Counted from the first letter of the stretch, positions 15,719 to 29,341 are shown. The stretch is DNA of 64,000 bases from Glycomyces fuscus (GCA_002529455.1 NYMS01000048.1:549904-613903), one strand, 5' to 3'. Numbers and translations are program-made. Notes: generated by a model from the sequence alone, not told the origin.

Positions 15719-17029
15719 TCAGGCGGACGCCGCGCCCAGACCGCCGGCCACCGCACGGCCGAGCACGGCCGCCGCCCCGGAACCGGCCCCCGCGCCGGCG
15801 GACGCCTCGCGGTAGATCCGCTCGAACCGCTCCAGCGAGTCCTCCAGCCGGTGCCGCTCGGCCATACCGCGGCTGCACGCGCCCATCCGCAGCCGCCGCC
15901 CCTCGTCGGCGACCACCGACTCCACGCGCGCGGCCAGCGCCTCGGGGCTTCCCGGCGGGTACAGGTACCCGTTGGCGCCCTCCTCCACCAGGTGCGGCAG
16001 CGCCATGGCGTCCGCCGCCACCACCGGCAGACCGCTCGCCATCGCCTCCAGGGTGGCGATGCTCTGGAGCTCGGCGGTTCCGGCGATGGCCCACACGTCC
16101 GCGCACCGGTACACGTCGGGCAGGTCGGCGTGCGACACGAAGCCCAGGAACACCACCCGGTCGGCCGCGCCCACCTCCGCCGCCAGCTCCTCCAGCCGCG
16201 CCCGGTGCGCGCCGTGTCCGGCCAGTACGAGCTGGACCCCGTCCGTCAGGGCCACGGCGCGCACGAGCTCGTCCACGCGCTTCTCCTCGTCCAGCCGCCC
16301 CACGAACAGCACCGTCCTGCGGTCCGGCACGCCCAGCCGCGCGCGCAGCCGCCGTCGGGTGACCGCGCCGCCGTCCAGCGGGCTGAACCGGCCCAGGTCG
16401 ATCCCGCACGAGACCGGCTCCACCGGCCGGGTGAACCCCTGGTCGACCAGCAGCCGCGCGGCCGCCGGGGTGGGCGTGGTCACGTGCTCGGCCCTGGCCA
16501 GCACCGCGCCCAGGTCCCACCAGGCCAGCCGGGCCGCGTACGGGCGCAGCGGCCCGGGCACGTGCACGTAGTCGAAGAGGTTCTCCGGCATGAAGTGGTT
16601 GGTGGCGACCACGGGGACGTCGCGGGCGTGCGCGGCGGCGGCCAGCATCCGTCCGACGAGGAAGTGGTTCTGGATGTGGACGGCGTCCGGGCGCAGACGG
16701 CCCAGGAGCCGGTCCAGGTGGCCGCGCACGCCCAGCGGGACCGCGAGCCGCACGCTGTCGTGGACCAGGGAGGACACCGAGCGCAGCCGGTGCTCGACCA
16801 CCCCGCCGCGTTCCACCGTGTACGGGGCGCCCCCGGGAGAGGGGCACACCACGTGCACCCGCGCACCGCGCTCGGCCAGGCCGCGGGCGAGACGGGCGGT
16901 GAAGTACGCGGCGCCGTTCACGTCGGGGGGGTAGGTGTCGGTACCGATCAGGACCCGGGTGCGGCGCGTCGCGCCGACGGCGGGTCGGGGCGGTGCCGCC
17001 ACCGAGGGGGAGGCGAAGGACGTGGACAT
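15719..17029 (-). CDS. Glycosyltransferase family 4 (GT-B)
   Basis: This 436-residue protein has the two Rossmann-like domains of GT4 enzymes. The N-terminal part carries RVLIGTDTYPPDVNGAAYF, the glycine/asparagine loop near the acceptor. The C-terminal part carries VLFVGRLDEEKRVDELV and the EX7E motif in ELQSIATLEAMASGLPVV. It resembles mannosyltransferases such as PimB/MgtA that work on phosphoinositide or glycolipid acceptors, but donor and acceptor cannot be fixed from sequence. The start follows AAGGAG with 8-bp spacing. It lies convergent to the MprB-like kinase, 48 bp away, and downstream of a long hairpin. Confidence 0.84.
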   Translation of the reverse strand: MSTSFASPSVAAPPRPAVGATRRTRVLIGTDTYPPDVNGAAYFTARLARGLAERGARVHVVCPSPGGAPYTVERGGVVEHRLRSVSSLVHDSVRLAVPLGVRGHLDRLLGRLRPDAVHIQNHFLVGRMLAAAAHARDVPVVATNHFMPENLFDYVHVPGPLRPYAARLAWWDLGAVLARAEHVTTPTPAAARLLVDQGFTRPVEPVSCGIDLGRFSPLDGGAVTRRRLRARLGVPDRRTVLFVGRLDEEKRVDELVRAVALTDGVQLVLAGHGAHRARLEELAAEVGAADRVVFLGFVSHADLPDVYRCADVWAIAGTAELQSIATLEAMASGLPVVAADAMALPHLVEEGANGYLYPPGSPEALAARVESVVADEGRRLRMGACSRGMAERHRLEDSLERFERIYREASAGAGAGSGAAAVLGRAVAGGLGAASA

Positions 17030-17226
17030 GACCTGATCTCCTTTGTCGGGTCGCCGCGTACGCCCGAGTGTGGGTCACCCGCGTTGACCGCCGCCGACCT
17101 TCCGGTGACCGCGGGGCGACCGCTCGGTGGCACACGGCGCGGGGGAGGGGACCTCCCCGTGCCCCTTTCCGTCTACCCACGAGCCGGGGAGAGCCGACGG
17201 CCGAGGGCCCGGACGGTCCCTGCGCG

Positions 17227-17264
17227 ACGGGCGGCCCCGGACCCTCGGGTCCGGGGCCGCCCGT
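17227..17264. terminator. 18-bp-stem GC-rich hairpin, transcription terminator
   Basis: A perfect 18-bp stem with a TC loop sits 24 bp beyond the stop of the HtrA-like gene at 17289 on the reverse strand. There is no U-tract, as is common for actinomycete terminators. Confidence 0.7.
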
Positions 17265-17288
17265 GTACGGGAGCCGGGTCCGCGCCCG

Positions 17289-19163
17289 TCAGTTCCCGCC
17301 CTCCCCGCTCTGGGCCGACGCCGCGCTCTGTTCCCCGAGCGTCACCGTGACCTCCTCCTCGGAGCCGTTGCCGCCGGGCAGGACCCCGAAGGTCACCTCC
17401 TCGCCGGGCTGGCGGATCCGGATCTGCGCGATCAGCTCGTCCGGCGTGGACACCGGCTCTCCGTCCACGGACACCACCACGTCACCGGTCCGGAGCCCGG
17501 CCTCGGCCGCGGCGCCGCCCTCGGTGACCTCCACGATCTCCGCGCCGCCGACGCGGGAGTTGGTGATGGTCGCCTCGATCGCCGGGTAGCTCGCGCTGCC
17601 GTCCTCGACCAGCTGCTCCGCGATGGGGCGGACCTGGTTGATCGGGATGGCGAAGCCCAGTCCGACCGATCCGCTGTCCTGCGAGACGCCCGCGATCGCG
17701 GTGTTGATCCCGATCACCTCGCCGTTCATGTTCACCAGCGGACCACCCGAGTTGCCGGGGTTGATCGCCGCGTCCGTCTGGATCGCGTTGATCACCGTGG
17801 AGGTCTGTCCGGCCTGGCCGGTGTTCACCGGGCGGTTCAGCGCGCTGACCACACCCGTGGTCACCGTGCCCGACAACCCCAGCGGGGAGCCGATCGCGAC
17901 CACCTCGGCGCCCACGCCGACCTGCTCGGAGTCGCCGAGGGAGGCCGGGGCGAGGTCGTTGCGCCCCTCCGCCTGGATCACCGCGATGTCGGAGACCGGG
18001 TCGGAACCCAGGACCTCGGCGCGCGCGGAGCTCCCGTCGTTGAACAGCACATCGATCGGACCGCCCTCGGCGGCGGCCACCACGTGCGCGTTGGTGAGGA
18101 TCTGGCCGTCGGAGGAGATGACCACGCCGCTGCCGCCGCCGCTGGCGGTGCGGATGGACACCACGCTCGGCAGGACCGTGTCGGCGACCTCGCCCACCTC
18201 GCCCTCGGTCCGCGTGCTCTCCTGGTCCTGGTTGAGCGAGCTGACCGGCCCGCTCAGGCCGTTGGGGAACAGGTAGGCGGTGCCCAGGGCCGTCATCGGG
18301 CCCACGATGAGGCTCGTGACCAGGGCGGTGATCGCGGCGACGGTCACGATCCTGCCGGAGCCGCGCTTCCTGCCGTCTCCCTGCGGGGGCACCGCCCCGG
18401 GGAGCGGGGCGCCGAACGGGGGCTGGCCGCCGTGGCTTCCGTGGCCGCCGGCGCCGCCCGTCCCGAACGCGCCGCCGTCACCGTAGGGGGGCTGCCCGGG
18501 CCCGGCCGGCCCGTGGGGGCCGTTCTGCCCGCCGTACGGGGGAGCGGGGTGGTGGGCGGAGAGCTGCTCGTGCCGGCCGTCGGCGGCGGCGCCGTAGCCG
18601 CCCCCGGGCGGGGGGAAGGTGTAGGGGGCGCGCTCCGGGTCGTTGGGCCCGGTGGCCCACCGCGGCGGCTGCCCGGGCGGGGAGAAGGTCGGCCCGGTCC
18701 CCGAGGGGCCGGTCTCCGTCCGCCCGTGCTGCTCGGGCCCCGGGTACCCCTCCTGCCGGGAGGGGAAGCCCTCGCCGGTCCGTCCGGCCGCGGGGTACCC
18801 GCCGCTCCGGTGGGACGCGGCGTCCCCTCCGGGCTGCTCGTCGGCCTGCGGTGCCCCCGGGTGCTCGTCGCGCTGCCACACGCCGGTGTACCCGCCGGTC
18901 CCCCGCGCCTCGGAGTGCCCGAAGGACTGCTGCGGCCCGGCGTGCCCGGTTCCGGCGGCGGGGTCGTCGGGTCCGGCGGGGGCACCCCCGTGCTCCCCGC
19001 CGGACGCGTCGCGGACGCCGGCCCCGTCACCGGCGGAGGAACCCCCCTCGTGCGGGCCGGAGGGCCCCGCCTGGTCGGCGGACTCGGCGGGACGGTGCCC
19101 GGGAAGCCCGCTCCCGGCCGCCGCACCGGGCTCGGTACCTGCACTCGGTTCGTTGGGGTTCAA
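17289..19163 (-). CDS. HtrA/DegP-like membrane-anchored serine protease with PDZ domain
   Basis: This 624-residue protein has a disordered Gly/Pro/Gln-rich cytoplasmic region of about 270 residues and one membrane helix (about 272-299, VTVAAITALVTSLIVG). A trypsin-like domain follows with triad H360 (TNAHVV), D392 (SDIAVIQ) and S472 (GNSGGPLV). A C-terminal PDZ domain (about 530-610) contains GLRTGDVVVSVDGEPV. It would degrade or trim misfolded exported proteins outside the membrane. The start is a TTG at 19163 preceded by GGAGG with 5-bp spacing. In mycobacteria MprAB controls the related pepD; the MprAB-like pair one gene away suggests similar control. The very long cytoplasmic tail is notable. 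Confidence 0.88.
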   Translation of the reverse strand: MNPNEPSAGTEPGAAAGSGLPGHRPAESADQAGPSGPHEGGSSAGDGAGVRDASGGEHGGAPAGPDDPAAGTGHAGPQQSFGHSEARGTGGYTGVWQRDEHPGAPQADEQPGGDAASHRSGGYPAAGRTGEGFPSRQEGYPGPEQHGRTETGPSGTGPTFSPPGQPPRWATGPNDPERAPYTFPPPGGGYGAAADGRHEQLSAHHPAPPYGGQNGPHGPAGPGQPPYGDGGAFGTGGAGGHGSHGGQPPFGAPLPGAVPPQGDGRKRGSGRIVTVAAITALVTSLIVGPMTALGTAYLFPNGLSGPVSSLNQDQESTRTEGEVGEVADTVLPSVVSIRTASGGGSGVVISSDGQILTNAHVVAAAEGGPIDVLFNDGSSARAEVLGSDPVSDIAVIQAEGRNDLAPASLGDSEQVGVGAEVVAIGSPLGLSGTVTTGVVSALNRPVNTGQAGQTSTVINAIQTDAAINPGNSGGPLVNMNGEVIGINTAIAGVSQDSGSVGLGFAIPINQVRPIAEQLVEDGSASYPAIEATITNSRVGGAEIVEVTEGGAAAEAGLRTGDVVVSVDGEPVSTPDELIAQIRIRQPGEEVTFGVLPGGNGSEEEVTVTLGEQSAASAQSGEGGN

Positions 19164-19497
19164 CTCATCCTCCGACTGGCGGGACGATGTTCAGTGACGT
19201 TTTCCATCATGCGGCGCACGGGTTAGAACAGGGTGAGAGCGCGATATGCCGGGGTTTCGAGTCCTTCCGCCCCTGCCGTGCCCCGTCCGGTCCGCGTCCG
19301 CGGCCCGGCGGTGCGCCGTCGGACCCGGCCGGCCGGCACCGGCTCCGGAGCGCGTGAGAGCATCCAACCCCCGACGCCGCCGCGCCCCGACACGTCGCCC
19401 GTTACCCCGGCGCACTCTCGGTAGGCGCCGTATGCACCACAATGCCCGAAACGATATCGTGCCGAAGCCAAAGCGAGACACCGGAGAAGAGCCGACC
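19164..19497. other. Divergent intergenic region, HtrA-like gene / NarL-type regulator
   Basis: No gene is supported here. The stretch is locally AT-richer around 19190-19250 and 19430-19470. Alternative in-frame starts for the downstream regulator exist at ATG 19432 and GTG 19459. I cannot place promoters with confidence. Confidence 0.5.
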
Positions 19498-20103
19498 TTG
19501 ATCAAGATCGTGCTGGCCGATGACGAACACCTCGTCCGAGGGGCCATCGCCGCCCTCCTCGGCCTGGAGGACGACCTGGAGGTCGTCGCCGAGGTCGGCC
19601 GGGGGGACGAGGTGGTCGACGCCGTCCTCCGGCACGGCGCCGCGGTCGCCGTCCTGGACATCGAGATGCCCGGCGCCACCGGACTGGAGGTGGCGGCGCG
19701 GCTCCGGAAGGACGCCCCCGACTGCGGCGTCGTCATCCTCACCAGCTTCGGCCGCCCCGGCTACCTGCGCCGCGCGCTGTCCTCCGGCGCGCGCGGCTTC
19801 CTGGCCAAGGACGCCCCCGTCGACCAGCTCGCGGGCGCCATCCGCCGCGTCCACGAGGGAGGGCGCTACATCGACACCGACCTCGCCGCCGCCGCGATGG
19901 TCGGCGGAGAGAGCCCGCTCACCGACCGGGAGACCGAGGTGCTGCGCGCCGCCTCCGACGGCGCCACCGTCGCCAGGATCGCCGCCGCCCTCCACCTGAC
20001 CGAGGGCACCGTGCGCAACTACCTCTCCAACGCCATCGGCAAGACCGGCGCCGACAACCGCATGTCCGCCATCCGCACCGCCCAGGACATGGGCTGGCTG
20101 TAG
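19498..20103 (+). CDS. NarL/LuxR-family response regulator (DesR-like), no adjacent kinase
   Basis: This 201-residue regulator has a receiver domain (IKIVLADDEHLVRG at the N-terminus, phosphorylation site D54 in VLDIEMPG, Lys in LAKDAP). Its LuxR-type helix-turn-helix (LTDRETEVLRAASDGATVAR, then LTEGTVRNYLSNAI) ends at GW-L, as in DesR proteins that control membrane desaturase genes. I chose the TTG at 19498 because the receiver domain begins at once and length matches the family; a purine-rich GGAGAAGAG lies upstream. The ATG at 19432 would add 22 residues. No histidine kinase is adjacent, so its partner lies elsewhere. Confidence 0.8.
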   Translation: MIKIVLADDEHLVRGAIAALLGLEDDLEVVAEVGRGDEVVDAVLRHGAAVAVLDIEMPGATGLEVAARLRKDAPDCGVVILTSFGRPGYLRRALSSGARGFLAKDAPVDQLAGAIRRVHEGGRYIDTDLAAAAMVGGESPLTDRETEVLRAASDGATVARIAAALHLTEGTVRNYLSNAIGKTGADNRMSAIRTAQDMGWL

Positions 20104-20289
20104 GCCCCGGCGGCGTTTCGGCCGCCCCTGGCCCGTGTTCCTCGGATCGTTCCGGGCCCGCGCCGCCGGGCCGCCTCCCGCCGCGCCGGTTGCGGCTGAA
20201 GAGCCGACCGGGCCGGCCCGAGCGAACCGTCGTGCGAGAGACGGCCCGGACGGCCGCCCGCTGGTCCGAAGGCCTCCGCGGAAGACCCC

Positions 20290-22476
20290 CTAGAGGAAGC
20301 GCAGCACCAGCATCGCGGTGTCGTCGCTGCGCCCGCCCGGGGCGTACTCCTCCAGCTCCCGGTCGATGCGGCTGATCACCGCCTGCGCGGTCAGCCCGGC
20401 GCAGCCGGAGAAGATCTCCATCAGCCCCTCGTCACCGAGCATGTCCGTGTTGCTGCGCCGTTCGGTCACGCCGTCGGTCACCGCCAGCACCACCTCGCCG
20501 GGGCGGATGTCCACGTTCTCGGTCGTGAACCCCACGTCCTCGAACGCGCCCAGCAGCGGCTGCGAGGCCCCGAACGCCGACACCTCGCCCTTCTGGTTCA
20601 GCCGCAGCGGCAGCGGGTGCCCGGCGGAGACCATCCGCAGCCGCATTCCGCCCCCGCCGTCCGTCGCCGGGGTCATCTCCCCGTACAGCATCGTCAGGAA
20701 CCGGGTCGAGGTGTTCTCGTCCAGGATCGCCATGTTCAGCCGGTGCATGATGTGCGAGGGCGTGAAGCCCTCCTTGGCCAGCGCCCGCAGCGTGTGCCGC
20801 GCCAGACCGGTCACGGCCGCCGCCTCCGGGCCCGTCCCGCACACGTCGCCGATCGCGAAGCACCACCGCCCGCTCGCCGCGAACACGTCGTAGAAGTCCC
20901 CGCCCACCACGTTGCGCTCGTCGGCCGGACGGTAGAACACCGCGTGGTCCACGTTCGGGATCACCGGCTCCTTCTCCTTGGCCGGCAGGAGACTGCGCTG
21001 GAGGGCGTCGCTCATCGCGGCCTGCTTCTCGTGCAGCCGCGCGTTCTCCATCGCCGACGCCACCCGGCTGCTCAGGTCGTCGGCCACGTCCACCTCTTCG
21101 CGGGTGAAGTCGTCCGACTCGTTCTTGCCGACCGTCATCCGCCCCAGCGCGCGCCCGTGCGCCACCAGCGGGATGCAGATCGCCGGACCGCTCGCCAGCT
21201 CCCGGACGAGCTGCTCGTCCAGTCCCTCCTTGGCCAGCTCGGCCGGGGACCACAGCGGCTGCGGCTCCCTCTGCTCGTGCGGCGGCAGCCCGGTCAGCAG
21301 CGCGCGCAGGATGTCGTTGTAGTTCTCGTCGCTGTGCACCACGTGCGTCAGCTGCGAGACACCCATCTCGTTGATCGTCTCGATGGCGCACCACCGCCCC
21401 AGCCGGGAGGTGATCAGCTGTGCCGCCAGCGCGCCCGTCATCCGCTCGTCCAGCGTGCCCGCGAGCAGGTCGCTGGCCTCGGCCAGGAAGCTCAGCGAGG
21501 CGCGCCTGCTCAGCTCCACCTCCGCCAGCCGGGCCCGCTCCACCGGCAGCGCGATCAGGTCCGCGCCCTCCTGGAGCCGCTTGGCCGCCGACGCGCCGAA
21601 GTGCCGGGCCCGCCGGGAGGCCACCCCCAGCAGGCCGGTCACCCGCCCGTCCACGATGAGCGGCGCCGTCACCAGCGAGCGCATCCCCGCGCGCGACAGG
21701 CGCCCCCGGCTGGTGCGGGCGATCATCAGGTCGTCGTTGATCACCGCGCCCGGCTCCGGCGCCGAGGACGGGAAGATCTCCTCCGTGCGCACGCGCAGCG
21801 GCCGCCACGGGGCGCCGCCCGAGGTCAGCCCGACCGCGGCGCGCACCTCCCACATGGTCTCGTCGGAGGTGGCCAGCGTGATGTAGGCCGCGTCCGCGCC
21901 CAGCGCCGTGGTGGAGTACTCCACGGTGCGCTCCAGCAGCTGCGGCAGGGTCAGCCGCGAGCCCAGGGCGGAGTCCAGAGCCGACCACGGCGCGGGGCGC
22001 ACGGGACGGGAGGGACTCCTGCGCACCGGCGGGGACTCCAGGGAGGCGCGTTCCCCCGAGCCGTCCTCGATGCGGAACCACACGGCCTTGTCGTTGCGGC
22101 CGTAGCTCACGCCCCAGCTCGACGCGATCGCCGACGCCAGGGCCAGCCCCAGGCCACCGGTGCGCCCGTTCTCCCGGGACGGGGAGGCGTCCACCGACAG
22201 GGGACCGGCCTGCGGGACCGCGCGCTCGGGCACCGAGTCGGTGACCATGACCTCGGTCGCCCCCTCCGTCCGGCGCACGGTCACGTCCAGGGACGAGCGC
22301 GCGTGGATGACGGCGTTGGTGACCAGTTCGCTCACCAGCAGGATCACGTCGTCGAAGGGGTCGGTCACACCCCAGGACAGGAGGGTGTCGTGAACGAACT
22401 CGCGGGCCGCCGCCGCCGTCTCCGGGGCGGGAGGGAACTCGCGTCGGGCGACCTTCAACGCGTCGTGTGCTGGCAA
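20290..22476 (-). CDS. SpoIIE-type PP2C phosphatase with N-terminal anti-sigma-like ATPase and GAF sensor domains
   Basis: This 728-residue protein combines several parts. A GHKL/HATPase_c domain of RsbW type fills residues about 1-145 (LLVSELVTNAVIHA, then GRTGGLGLALASAI). Two GAF domains follow (about 165-310 and 325-480), then a SpoIIE phosphatase (about 490-728) with GGDFYDVF, IGDVCGTGPEAAAVT and GRSDDTAMLVLRFL, whose Asp residues bind metal. Such proteins dephosphorylate a STAS anti-anti-sigma factor, and the ATPase domain can act as its own kinase/anti-sigma partner. STAS genes in this window are at 30305 and 50159. The start is a TTG at 22476; its ribosome site is distant. It is divergent from the giant hybrid kinase. 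Confidence 0.87.
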   Translation of the reverse strand: MPAHDALKVARREFPPAPETAAAAREFVHDTLLSWGVTDPFDDVILLVSELVTNAVIHARSSLDVTVRRTEGATEVMVTDSVPERAVPQAGPLSVDASPSRENGRTGGLGLALASAIASSWGVSYGRNDKAVWFRIEDGSGERASLESPPVRRSPSRPVRPAPWSALDSALGSRLTLPQLLERTVEYSTTALGADAAYITLATSDETMWEVRAAVGLTSGGAPWRPLRVRTEEIFPSSAPEPGAVINDDLMIARTSRGRLSRAGMRSLVTAPLIVDGRVTGLLGVASRRARHFGASAAKRLQEGADLIALPVERARLAEVELSRRASLSFLAEASDLLAGTLDERMTGALAAQLITSRLGRWCAIETINEMGVSQLTHVVHSDENYNDILRALLTGLPPHEQREPQPLWSPAELAKEGLDEQLVRELASGPAICIPLVAHGRALGRMTVGKNESDDFTREEVDVADDLSSRVASAMENARLHEKQAAMSDALQRSLLPAKEKEPVIPNVDHAVFYRPADERNVVGGDFYDVFAASGRWCFAIGDVCGTGPEAAAVTGLARHTLRALAKEGFTPSHIMHRLNMAILDENTSTRFLTMLYGEMTPATDGGGGMRLRMVSAGHPLPLRLNQKGEVSAFGASQPLLGAFEDVGFTTENVDIRPGEVVLAVTDGVTERRSNTDMLGDEGLMEIFSGCAGLTAQAVISRIDRELEEYAPGGRSDDTAMLVLRFL

Positions 22477-22748
22477 GCCGTCGGTGTCCTTCGTCGCTGG
22501 GTTCGTACGCGGGGGTGGTGGTCACTGCCACGATACGCGTGCCGCGGCGACCGGCGCCGCGCGAACCGTCATTCGGTCCCGGAGGGGCGCCCGCACGGGG
22601 CCGCGCCGACCCCGGTCCGACCCCGGACGCGGCGGCGACGGGGCAACATCGCCAAGCCTCCCGTGCGGGTCGGCCCGGACGGTTAGTGTAAGTCGACACA
22701 TCCGCTTCTTTCGGGTGGTACTCCGCGCCGGTAGCGTGACGGGGTGCC

Positions 22749-22788
22749 ACAGGGGGTCAGCGCGGCGGACACCGCGAACACCCCCTGT
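22749..22788. repeat. Nested hairpin in the kinase gene leader
   Basis: Outer arms ACAGGGGGT and ACCCCCTGT (9 bp) enclose inner arms CGCGG and CCGCG with a 6-base loop; the two arm pairs are separated by 3 bases on each side. It lies 8 bp before the large palindrome. Confidence 0.75.
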
Positions 22789-22796
22789 CCCGTGCG

Positions 22797-22848
22797 CCCG
22801 GCCCCCGTGGACCGGACGCCCGCGGGCGTCCGGTCCACGGGGGCCGGG
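22797..22848. repeat. 52-bp perfect palindrome in the leader of the HAMP-repeat kinase
   Basis: Two 26-bp arms meet at 22822/22823 with no spacer and no mismatch. Its right end is 42 bp from the ATG at 22891. In RNA it would be an extremely stable hairpin; in DNA it could extrude as a cruciform. It may attenuate or terminate transcription into the kinase gene, or be a protein-binding site. No U-tract follows. Confidence 0.9.
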
Positions 22849-22890
22849 ACGGGACGCCGAGGTGGCAGAGCAGGCTGAGGAGGGGGTTCG

Positions 22891-27345
<4,455 letters not shown>

Positions 27346-27351
27346 CCCGAC

Positions 27352-27990
27352 GTGACCCAGAAGGCCAACATCCTTCTCGTCGACGACCGCGACGAGAACC
27401 TGATCGCGCTGGAGGCCGCACTCACCTCACTCGACCAGAACCTGGTCAGGGCCAACTCCGGTGAGGAGGCGCTCAAGCACCTTCTGGGCACCGACTTCGC
27501 GGTCATCCTGCTCGACGTGGTCATGCCGGGGATGGACGGCTTCGAGACCGCCGCGCACATCAAGCAGCGCGAGAAGACCAAGGACGTGCCGATCATCTTC
27601 CTGACCGCCCAGGAGGTCGACCGGCACCAGGTCTTCCGCGGCTACGCCTCGCGCGCGGTGGACTTCCTGCTCAAGCCGTTCGACCCCTGGGTGCTGCGCT
27701 CCAAGGTCGAGGTGTTCGTGGAGCTGCACCAGCTCAAGGCGCAGATGCGCGAGCAGGCCCGCGCCCTCCAGCGCGACCTGGGCCAGGAGACCGGGGAGCC
27801 CGGCAAGGTCCTGGCCGAGCAGCTGGCGCAGCGCTCCCACCAGGTGCAGGCCGACCTCGCCCAGCTGCGCGAGCACATCGTGACCAACTACCAGGACGTG
27901 GACCAGACGCTCGTGGACGGCGTGCGCCGGGTGGACAGCTCGGTCTCACGCCTGTCCACCCTGGTGGACACCCTGCACGGCCCCGAATGA
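27352..27990 (+). CDS. CheY-like response regulator with C-terminal coiled coil
   Basis: This 212-residue protein begins with a receiver domain (NILLVDDRDENLIALEAAL, VILLDVVMPGMDG with the phosphorylation Asp, LLKPFDPW) and ends in about 85 charged helical residues (LHQLKAQMREQARALQRDLG onward) with no DNA-binding motif. It starts at a GTG 6 bp after the hybrid kinase gene, so the two are surely co-transcribed. It is likely the phosphate acceptor for that kinase and signals by protein contact through the coiled coil. The binding partner is unknown; the PAS/GAF and partner-switching proteins next door are candidates. Confidence 0.86.
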   Translation: MTQKANILLVDDRDENLIALEAALTSLDQNLVRANSGEEALKHLLGTDFAVILLDVVMPGMDGFETAAHIKQREKTKDVPIIFLTAQEVDRHQVFRGYASRAVDFLLKPFDPWVLRSKVEVFVELHQLKAQMREQARALQRDLGQETGEPGKVLAEQLAQRSHQVQADLAQLREHIVTNYQDVDQTLVDGVRRVDSSVSRLSTLVDTLHGPE

Positions 27991-28064
27991 CGAGGGCCCT
28001 CATCCTGGGAGGATTCCCCTGTGGGGGTTGGCTCGGGCGCCCGCGGGGTTCTGGAGGTGGCGGA

Positions 28065-28095
28065 GGCGGGTTCGCGAGGGACGAGTGAACCCGCC
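28065..28095. terminator. Hairpin terminator between convergent genes
   Basis: GGCGGGTTC and GAACCCGCC form a 9-bp stem with a 13-base loop, 75 bp past the stop of the response regulator gene and 77 bp past the stop of the convergent PAS/GAF gene. Confidence 0.55.
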
Positions 28096-28171
28096 GTAGG
28101 CGCCGAAGGTTCCCGCTCTTCGGGCGTCCGAGCACGGGGCGAAGCGGAGCGGAGCCCCAAAGAAACACCCC

Positions 28172-29341
28172 TCAGGCGGAGGGCCGGGGCGGCAGGGCCA
28201 GGCCGATGTGCTCGCCGATCTCCTCGATCAACCCCAGGTCGGCCAGGCGGAAGCTGCCCCGGTTGCTGCGGCGGATCAGGGTGAGCGCCCCGCGCACGCC
28301 CCGGCTGCCCCGCAGGGGGACCGACAGCAGCGAGCCCGCGCCCAGCATCGACAGCAGCGGCGCCCCGGAGGGGCCGTGGCCCAGCACGGCCTCGTCCTCG
28401 ATCAGCGGGAACAGCAGGGACTGGCCCCGGTCCAGCACCTCGCCCGGGATGTCGGAGTCCCCGGGCGCCGCCGAGGCCACCGCCTCCCTCTGCCCCGGGG
28501 GCGCGTCGGCCGGGCCCGCGACCACGGCGCGGCGGGGCGCGTCGGAGGCGATGGGCAGGTCGCACACGTCCACGACCACCCAGTCGGCGTAGGAGTCGGC
28601 CAGCAGGTCGGCGGCGTCGGCCAGCGCGAGGGGCTTCCCCGCTCCGCCGGGCCCGGCCGAGCGCAGCAGCAGCCGCGTCATCCGGGTCAGCACGTCCAGC
28701 CTGCGCGCGGCCAGCACCACCACCTGGTCCTCCACCTCCGGCTCCAGCGGGGCGGGGCCCTCCTCCTCGGTGCCGTTCATCGGCGGCGACATCGCCACCA
28801 GCACCAGCGGGTTGGGCTCGGTGGGCAGCTCCAGGCGCGTCAGGGTCAGGTGCACGTCCTCGGCCCAGCCGCGCTGGGCCAGCCGGGACTCCAGCGCGGC
28901 GTCGCCGTCGCCGCGCAGCACCGCGGCCAGCCAGGACTGCATGGCCGCGCGCTTGCGCAGGTCGACGAAGTGGGCGAAGGGCTTGCCGGTGAGGTAGCCC
29001 GGCGCGCTGCCCAGCCGCGAGGCCCCGGCGTTGTTGATGCGCCGGATGTAGCCCTCGTGGTCCAGCAGTACGGCGGGGACGCTCAGCTCCTGGAACATCG
29101 CGCGCAGCAGGGCCCGGTCGCCGTCGTCGCCCTGGCGGCGCGGCTCCGGCTGGGCGTGCGCCCGGGCCAGCTCGGCCCCCGCTTCGCCCAGCAGGCGTTC
29201 GGCGTATTCCAGCTCGGCCAGGGCCGCCTCGGCGGTGCCCTGGGCATCGTCGGGATACATGGTGTGCGTGTTGCGCAGGGCCGCGATGCGTTCACCCAGT
29301 GCGGTGATCTCACGCTGCAACCCGGCGAGGTTCTCCGACAC
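28172..29341 (-). CDS. PAS and GAF domain signalling protein
   Basis: This 389-residue protein has an N-terminal coiled segment (LAGLQREITALGERIAALRN), then a PAS domain (about 80-200; FQELSVPAVLLDHEGYIRRIN and GYLTGKPFAHFVDLRKRA). A GAF-like domain (about 225-385) ends LLSVPLRGSRGVRGALTLIR. It has no output domain (no kinase, phosphatase or HTH), so it probably senses and passes the signal by protein contact. The GTG at 29341 has GGGAG upstream; a CTG two codons earlier is possible. It is divergent from the GAF-ANTAR gene. Confidence 0.75.
   Translation of the reverse strand: MSENLAGLQREITALGERIAALRNTHTMYPDDAQGTAEAALAELEYAERLLGEAGAELARAHAQPEPRRQGDDGDRALLRAMFQELSVPAVLLDHEGYIRRINNAGASRLGSAPGYLTGKPFAHFVDLRKRAAMQSWLAAVLRGDGDAALESRLAQRGWAEDVHLTLTRLELPTEPNPLVLVAMSPPMNGTEEEGPAPLEPEVEDQVVVLAARRLDVLTRMTRLLLRSAGPGGAGKPLALADAADLLADSYADWVVVDVCDLPIASDAPRRAVVAGPADAPPGQREAVASAAPGDSDIPGEVLDRGQSLLFPLIEDEAVLGHGPSGAPLLSMLGAGSLLSVPLRGSRGVRGALTLIRRSNRGSFRLADLGLIEEIGEHIGLALPPRPSA

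Larger units (their letters stand above)
22477..22890. other. Divergent intergenic region with two tandem strong hairpins
   Basis: No gene is supported. The region between the SpoIIE-type gene and the giant kinase holds a nested hairpin and a 52-bp palindrome (listed separately). It then runs to a strong ribosome site GAGGAGGGGG just before the ATG at 22891. A slightly AT-richer stretch at 22680-22730 is the likely promoter zone, but no clear -35/-10 pair can be named. Confidence 0.6.
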
